Shown here: piece after piece, positions 5,808 to 6,730 of the stretch
Layout: each line of letters opens with the position of its first letter
Position numbering within the stretch: the stretch's first letter is position 1
Assembly: GCA_016234205.1 (NCBI GenBank)
Contig: JACRGN010000201.1
Location: 1 to 6,730, forward strand
DNA: 6,730 nucleotides
Reading direction: 5' to 3'
Source: Nitrospinota bacterium
GTDB lineage: Bacteria > Nitrospinota > Nitrospinia > UBA9942
The notes under the pieces: generated by a model
Seen by the model: the letters and a program-made list of their open reading frames with translations, nothing else
The model's database searches: none
Told to the model about the DNA's origin: nothing
Translations under genes and position numbers: made by a program

Positions 5808-5841
5808 TGGATTGACGATTGACTATTGAAGATTGTCCTTT
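5808..5841 (-). promoter_or_regulatory. gcvPA ribosome-binding site pushed away from the ATG by four heptamers
   Basis: On the minus strand AAAGGA (5836-5841) is followed by CAATCTT, CAATAGT, CAATCGT and CAATCCA (5835-5808), and then directly by the gcvPA ATG. With a single heptamer the spacing would be seven bases, which is ideal. With four it is 28, too far for normal initiation unless the array folds or slips. No other ribosome-binding sequence is present. Confidence 0.6.
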
Positions 5842-5844
5842 AGT

Positions 5845-5903
5845 AATGAAACAATGAATCAATGGAGTAATGAGAATTATTTCTTTGCTTTACTGCTCCA
5901 TTG
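5845..5903. repeat. Octamer array with inverted partner in the gcvH-gcvPA gap
   Basis: On the + strand AATGAAAC, AATGAATC, AATGGAGT and AATGAGAA follow one another from 5845 to 5876, an eight-base period. CAATGGAG (5860-5867) is the exact reverse complement of CTCCATTG (5896-5903), so the array can form a stem with a 28-base turn. The layout mirrors the arrays in the other two operon gaps. Confidence 0.7.
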
Positions 5904-5920
5904 TTATATTTTCAATTTTC

Positions 5921-5938
5921 AATCTTAAATCTTAAATT
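5921..5938. repeat. Short heptamer repeat just after gcvH
   Basis: AATCTTA occurs twice head to tail at 5921-5934 and is followed by AAAT-type sequence up to the gcvH stop at 5940-5942. It is the fourth patch of seven-base periodicity in the operon gaps. Alone it would be unremarkable in AT-rich DNA. Confidence 0.5.
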
Positions 5939-5939
5939 T

Positions 5940-6329
5940 CTATTGGCTCTCCTCTTCCACATACTTTGTATATTCATCAGCCGAGAAGAGTTCTTTCAAC
6001 TCATTCTTATCACTCATTGCAACTTCAACCATCCAGCCTTTATCATAAGGGCTTGTATTGACAATCTCAGGTGTTGCCTCAAGTTCACTATTCACTCCAA
6101 CAACCTCACCGCTAACAGGAGAAAAGAGGTCTGAAACAGTCTTGACAGATTCCACAACACCAAAAGGCTCCATAGCCACAACCTCACTTCCCACCTCCGG
6201 GAGTTCTACAAAGACTATATCTCCAAGCTCGTGCTGGGCATAATCGGTAATGCCGATTTTTGCCTTCCCATTCTCAACCTTTACCCATTCATGTTCCTTT
6301 GTGTATAAAAGACCATCTGGAAAATCCAT
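5940..6329 (-). CDS. gcvH: Glycine cleavage system H protein (lipoyl carrier)
   Basis: This 129-residue cytoplasmic protein is the lipoylated shuttle of the glycine cleavage system. It carries the aminomethyl group from the P-protein to the T-protein and is reoxidised by the L-protein. The lipoyl lysine is Lys63 in GVVESVKTVSDLFSPVSGEVV. Other signatures are YTKEHEWVKVENGKAKIGIT (9-28), AQHELGDIVFVELPEVG (31-47) and PYDKGWMVEV (94-103). Length is normal for the family. The start at ATG 6329 is supported by AGGGAGGG upstream (about 6336-6344) at good spacing, the only strong ribosome-binding site among the gcv genes seen here. It lies between gcvT and gcvPA on the same strand, and both flanking gaps carry facing repeat arrays that could separate its expression from its neighbours. 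Confidence 0.97.
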   Translation of the reverse strand: MDFPDGLLYTKEHEWVKVENGKAKIGITDYAQHELGDIVFVELPEVGSEVVAMEPFGVVESVKTVSDLFSPVSGEVVGVNSELEATPEIVNTSPYDKGWMVEVAMSDKNELKELFSADEYTKYVEEESQ

Positions 6330-6348
6330 TTTTATTCCCTCCCTAAAT

Positions 6349-6417
6349 AAGCAATGAGAAATGAGTGCTGAGCAATGAGTAAAAAACTCACTACTTATTG
6401 CTCGTGGCTCATTGCTT
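6349..6417. repeat. Facing heptamer arrays at the gcvT-gcvH junction, forming a long hairpin
   Basis: On the + strand 6353-6380 is four heptamers (AATGAGA, AATGAGT, GCTGAGC, AATGAGT). After AAAAA, similar units return inverted up to CTCATTGCTT at 6408-6417. The outer ten bases, AAGCAATGAG (6349-6358) and CTCATTGCTT (6408-6417), are perfectly complementary, and TGAGT/ACTCA pairs next to the turn. The gcvT stop codon (6409-6411) lies in the outer arm, and the gcvH ribosome-binding site begins just outside the array. Confidence 0.8.
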
Positions 6418-6730
6418 GATTTTACTTGATTTATAAAACGGTGTTGATACTATTTTTGCCTTTTGATGGCTGCCCCTTATATCTATCTCTATCTCATTGC
6501 CAATATCCGATATCTCTGTTTTTACATAACCGACACCAATAGCCTTATTGAGTGAAGGGGACATTGTTCCGCTTGTCACTTCACCTGCTTGCTCAGCCCC
6601 TTTAAATATTGAATAATGCGAGCGTGGAATACCCTTATCTGTCATTTCAAAGCCTATTAACTTTCTTTTCAGCCCTCCCTCTTTCTGTTTCAATAAACTT
6701 TCCCTTCCCATGAAATTCCCTTTATCAAAC
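6409..6730 (-). CDS. gcvT: Glycine cleavage system T protein (aminomethyltransferase), C-terminal fragment
   Basis: The frame is open from the right edge of the window (first complete codon at 6727-6729) to TGA at 6411-6409, giving 106 C-terminal residues. GcvT moves the methylene group from the aminomethyl-lipoyl arm of GcvH to tetrahydrofolate and releases ammonia. The visible part covers the end of the folate-binding domain and the C-terminal barrel: FDKGNFMGRESLLKQK, KRKLIGFEMTDKGIPRSHY, GEVTSGTMSPSLNKAIGVGYV, and a final IRG-x-KAKIV-TPFYK strand. These are standard GcvT end motifs. An ATG at 6711 is internal, within the conserved GNFMGRE. The operon promoter and any glycine riboswitch would lie to the right of the window. 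The stop codon falls inside the heptamer hairpin shared with the gcvH leader. Confidence 0.95.
   Translation of the reverse strand, partial: FDKGNFMGRESLLKQKEGGLKRKLIGFEMTDKGIPRSHYSIFKGAEQAGEVTSGTMSPSLNKAIGVGYVKTEISDIGNEIEIDIRGSHQKAKIVSTPFYKSSKIKQ

Noticed and set aside
6330..6408. Glycine riboswitch in the gcvT-gcvH gap
   Set aside because: The gap is too short and is fully explained by the heptamer hairpin and the gcvH ribosome-binding site. A riboswitch would be expected upstream of gcvT, beyond the window.

Overview
The window comes from an AT-rich bacterial chromosome. The split two-subunit glycine dehydrogenase (GcvPA plus GcvPB), the dense small-gene layout and a divergent Fe/Mn superoxide dismutase would fit Nitrospirota or a deltaproteobacterial-type anaerobe. 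That placement rests on protein style recalled from memory and is only a weak guess.

Left part, + strand (1-1655): the 3' end of a CCA-adding tRNA nucleotidyltransferase gene; a gene-poor gap (244-563) holding a MITE-like element, a terminator-like hairpin and a weak promoter candidate; a small exported protein of unknown function (564-983); and a cytoplasmic Fe/Mn-family superoxide dismutase (1041-1655) with a good Shine-Dalgarno sequence.

Middle part, - strand (1661-2414): a small accessory cassette of a DUF6883 gene overlapping a DUF4926 gene by ATGA. The DUF6883 gene is full length except for one in-frame TAG where the family has Trp. The cassette lies between the real 3' end of gcvPB and a 12-codon copy of a gcvPB 3' end, as if it had been inserted there by recombination.

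Right part, - strand (2415-6730): a glycine cleavage operon in the order gcvT (3' part only) - gcvH - gcvPA - nitroreductase - gcvPB. The P-, H- and T-proteins split glycine into CO2, ammonia and methylene-tetrahydrofolate; the L-protein is not in the window. The nitroreductase overlaps the end of gcvPA, so it is inside the operon.

The most unusual signal is in the three real gaps of this operon. Each gap holds arrays of degenerate 7- or 8-base units followed by the inverted form of similar units around an A/T-rich turn. The arrays contain or touch stop and start codons. Before gcvPA, exactly four heptamers separate a good Shine-Dalgarno sequence from the ATG. Before gcvPB, the array supplies the start codon and a nine-codon leader ORF that ends in ATGA. 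This suggests heptamer copy number could set translation of the two P-protein subunits.
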